A DNA stretch of 6,318 bases. Source: Acidimicrobiales bacterium. Lineage in GTDB: Bacteria > Actinomycetota > Acidimicrobiia > Acidimicrobiales > JABEUL01. Position 1 is the first letter of the stretch, and every line of letters starts with the position of its first letter. Under the pieces are notes generated by a model. It had not been told where the DNA came from. It saw only the letters and a program-made list of their open reading frames with translations, and searched no databases. The position numbers were made by a program, and so were the translations under genes. Positions 5,054 through 6,318 of this stretch are shown piece after piece. Where the stretch lies: NCBI GenBank assembly GCA_013044465.1, contig JABEUL010000103.1:1-6318 (forward strand). The letters are read 5' to 3'.

Positions 5054-6318
5054 TTAGCTGACAGGAGGCGCTTCAGCGGGGCCGCCACCAACCACTGGAT
5101 CAGAAACAATCGTGGTGGGAGCATCTCCCGTAGGAGCTCCCTGGGGAACAGGAACTTCACTGGAACTACTTCTGGACCTATTAATCGTCACGTCATCACG
5201 TCCCAAGTAAGCAGAAATAACATCTGGGTTATTTAGAACCTCGGTTGTTTCACCTTCAGCAATGACTTCACCTAAGTGCAGACAAACCAACCTATCTGAA
5301 ATATAGGAGACTAACGGGACGTCGTGCTCAATGACTATAAACGATGCGCCAGTTTCCGCCCTGAGTCCAAGCAGCAATTCACCCATTGCCTCACTTTCTC
5401 TCTGAGCAATTCCAGAAGAAGGCTCGTCAAGCAACAGGACGCGAGGTCTGTGAGCCATAGCGCATGCAAGGTCCACAACACGCCTGGTACCGGTTGAAAG
5501 TTCTGTTACAAACGCGTTCCTATACCTGGAAAGCCCCAACTCCTCAATGAGTTCATCTACACGGTCCGCAATCTTTTCTTCCGAATTGGCTACTGCTTCG
5601 AGTCCAAACATTGATGCAAAGGGATCTTTCACATCGACATGGCGCTCAAGAGCAACCGCCAAGACCTCAGCAACAGTCAAGGATGCGAACAACTGTGCAT
5701 CTTGGAAAACACGCCCAAGACCGCGGTTGGCTCGTTGGTGGGGCCTTAGATGAGTAACGTCAGTGCCATCCATTATTACTTGACCTTCTTCGGGCTTAAT
5801 GAATCCGGAGCAAAAGTCAAACAAGGTAGTCTTTCCAGCTCCGTTGGCACCAATGACTCCAAGGATTTCACCCTTTGAAACTGATAGGGTGACATCATTT
5901 AGAACAGTCACGGACCCATATCTCTTGGTGGCATGCAGCACGCCGAATGCGCTAACTGACGTTCTATCAATAGGCGGCAGTCCACTAGTTCCTGCTTTGG
6001 GTCTTGTGTGAGCCCTAGTGGCTGCACGCATGAAGACGGAACGCAAAAGATTAGGCTGTTGCTCCACAGAGGGAGTCGGGCCAGAGAATCGCACTTGACC
6101 TCTTTCCATAAAGACTGCTCTGTTTGCAATAGCCGTCGCCACGTTTACTGATTGCTCGACAACTACGACGGTCACTCCTGATGCCGACAGTGCTCTCACG
6201 GCATTCAAAAGTTCTGCCACAACTGTCGGGGCTAGACCCAGAGACAACTCGTCGATCAGCAAGAGCTTCGGGCGGCACAAAAGGGCTTGTGAAACTGTGA
6301 GCATCTGCTGCTCACCAC
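5054..6318 (-). CDS. Fused LivF-LivG-type ABC transporter ATPase (5' end missing)
   Basis: ATP-hydrolysing subunit or domain pair of a branched-chain-amino-acid-type importer, acting on the inner membrane face. The frame is open to the right edge: codons GGT GAG CAG CAG precede the ATG at 6304, giving GEQQM, the end of a LivF-type LSGGEQQ signature. That ATG is therefore internal, and the first Walker A lies outside. Counting from it, domain 1 shows LLLIDELSLGLAP (14-26), with Leu replacing the usual Pro, and VVVVEQ (46-51), the LivF form without a switch histidine. After a linker (about 93-119) comes a complete LivG-like domain: Walker A GANGAGKT (152-159), Q-loop FQDAQLF (200-206), signature LSTGT (269-273) instead of LSGGQ, Walker B LLLDEP (290-295) and switch His-327. 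Residues 373-416 are a Ser/Pro/Ala-rich tail. A permease region may lie further upstream in the same chain, but this cannot be seen. Confidence 0.9.
   Translation of the reverse strand, partial: GEQQMLTVSQALLCRPKLLLIDELSLGLAPTVVAELLNAVRALSASGVTVVVVEQSVNVATAIANRAVFMERGQVRFSGPTPSVEQQPNLLRSVFMRAATRAHTRPKAGTSGLPPIDRTSVSAFGVLHATKRYGSVTVLNDVTLSVSKGEILGVIGANGAGKTTLFDFCSGFIKPEEGQVIMDGTDVTHLRPHQRANRGLGRVFQDAQLFASLTVAEVLAVALERHVDVKDPFASMFGLEAVANSEEKIADRVDELIEELGLSRYRNAFVTELSTGTRRVVDLACAMAHRPRVLLLDEPSSGIAQRESEAMGELLLGLRAETGASFIVIEHDVPLVSYISDRLVCLHLGEVIAEGETTEVLNNPDVISAYLGRDDVTINRSRSSSSEVPVPQGAPTGDAPTTIVSDPVVGGGPAEAPPVS

Noticed and set aside
6302..6304. ATG at 6304 as the start of the ABC gene
   Set aside because: The same frame continues upstream as GEQQ, part of the ABC signature, so this Met is internal.

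Overview
The window most likely comes from an actinobacterium of moderate GC content, possibly an Acidimicrobiia-like lineage. This rests on the single-chain (alpha2) glycyl-tRNA synthetase, a proline tRNA without an encoded CCA end, a hydrolase with an Ala/Val-rich N-terminal anchor, and a fused branched-chain-amino-acid-type ABC ATPase with an LSTGT signature. The assignment is inference from protein flavour only; no search was possible.

Layout from left to right. (1) The 5' part of a minus-strand glycyl-tRNA synthetase gene, 148 codons, runs off the left edge. (2) A 92-bp divergent gap follows. (3) A plus-strand alpha/beta hydrolase has a complete Ser-Asp-His triad and a probable membrane anchor. 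(4) A minus-strand tRNA-Pro(UGG) sits in the short gap between the hydrolase and the next gene. (5) A large minus-strand signalling protein has a ligand-sensor-like N-terminal domain, two GAF domains, GGDEF and EAL. Its cyclase half looks intact, including the RxxD inhibitory site, while the EAL half has a rewritten loop 6. (6) A gene-free region of about 385 bp carries a perfect 13-bp hairpin. (7) A minus-strand ABC ATPase gene runs off the right edge; it joins the end of a LivF-like nucleotide-binding domain to a complete LivG-like one.

The genes do not form one pathway. They are separate units: translation (glyS, tRNA-Pro), a hydrolase of unknown substrate, cyclic-di-GMP signalling, and import of amino-acid-like solutes. 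The tRNA is on the same strand as the signalling gene, 14 bases past its stop codon. A possible tRNA promoter lies in the last codons of that gene. I see no phage, transposon, CRISPR or defence system. The most notable items are the asymmetric GGDEF/EAL protein, the fused ATPase, and the tRNA promoter and flanking inverted repeat.
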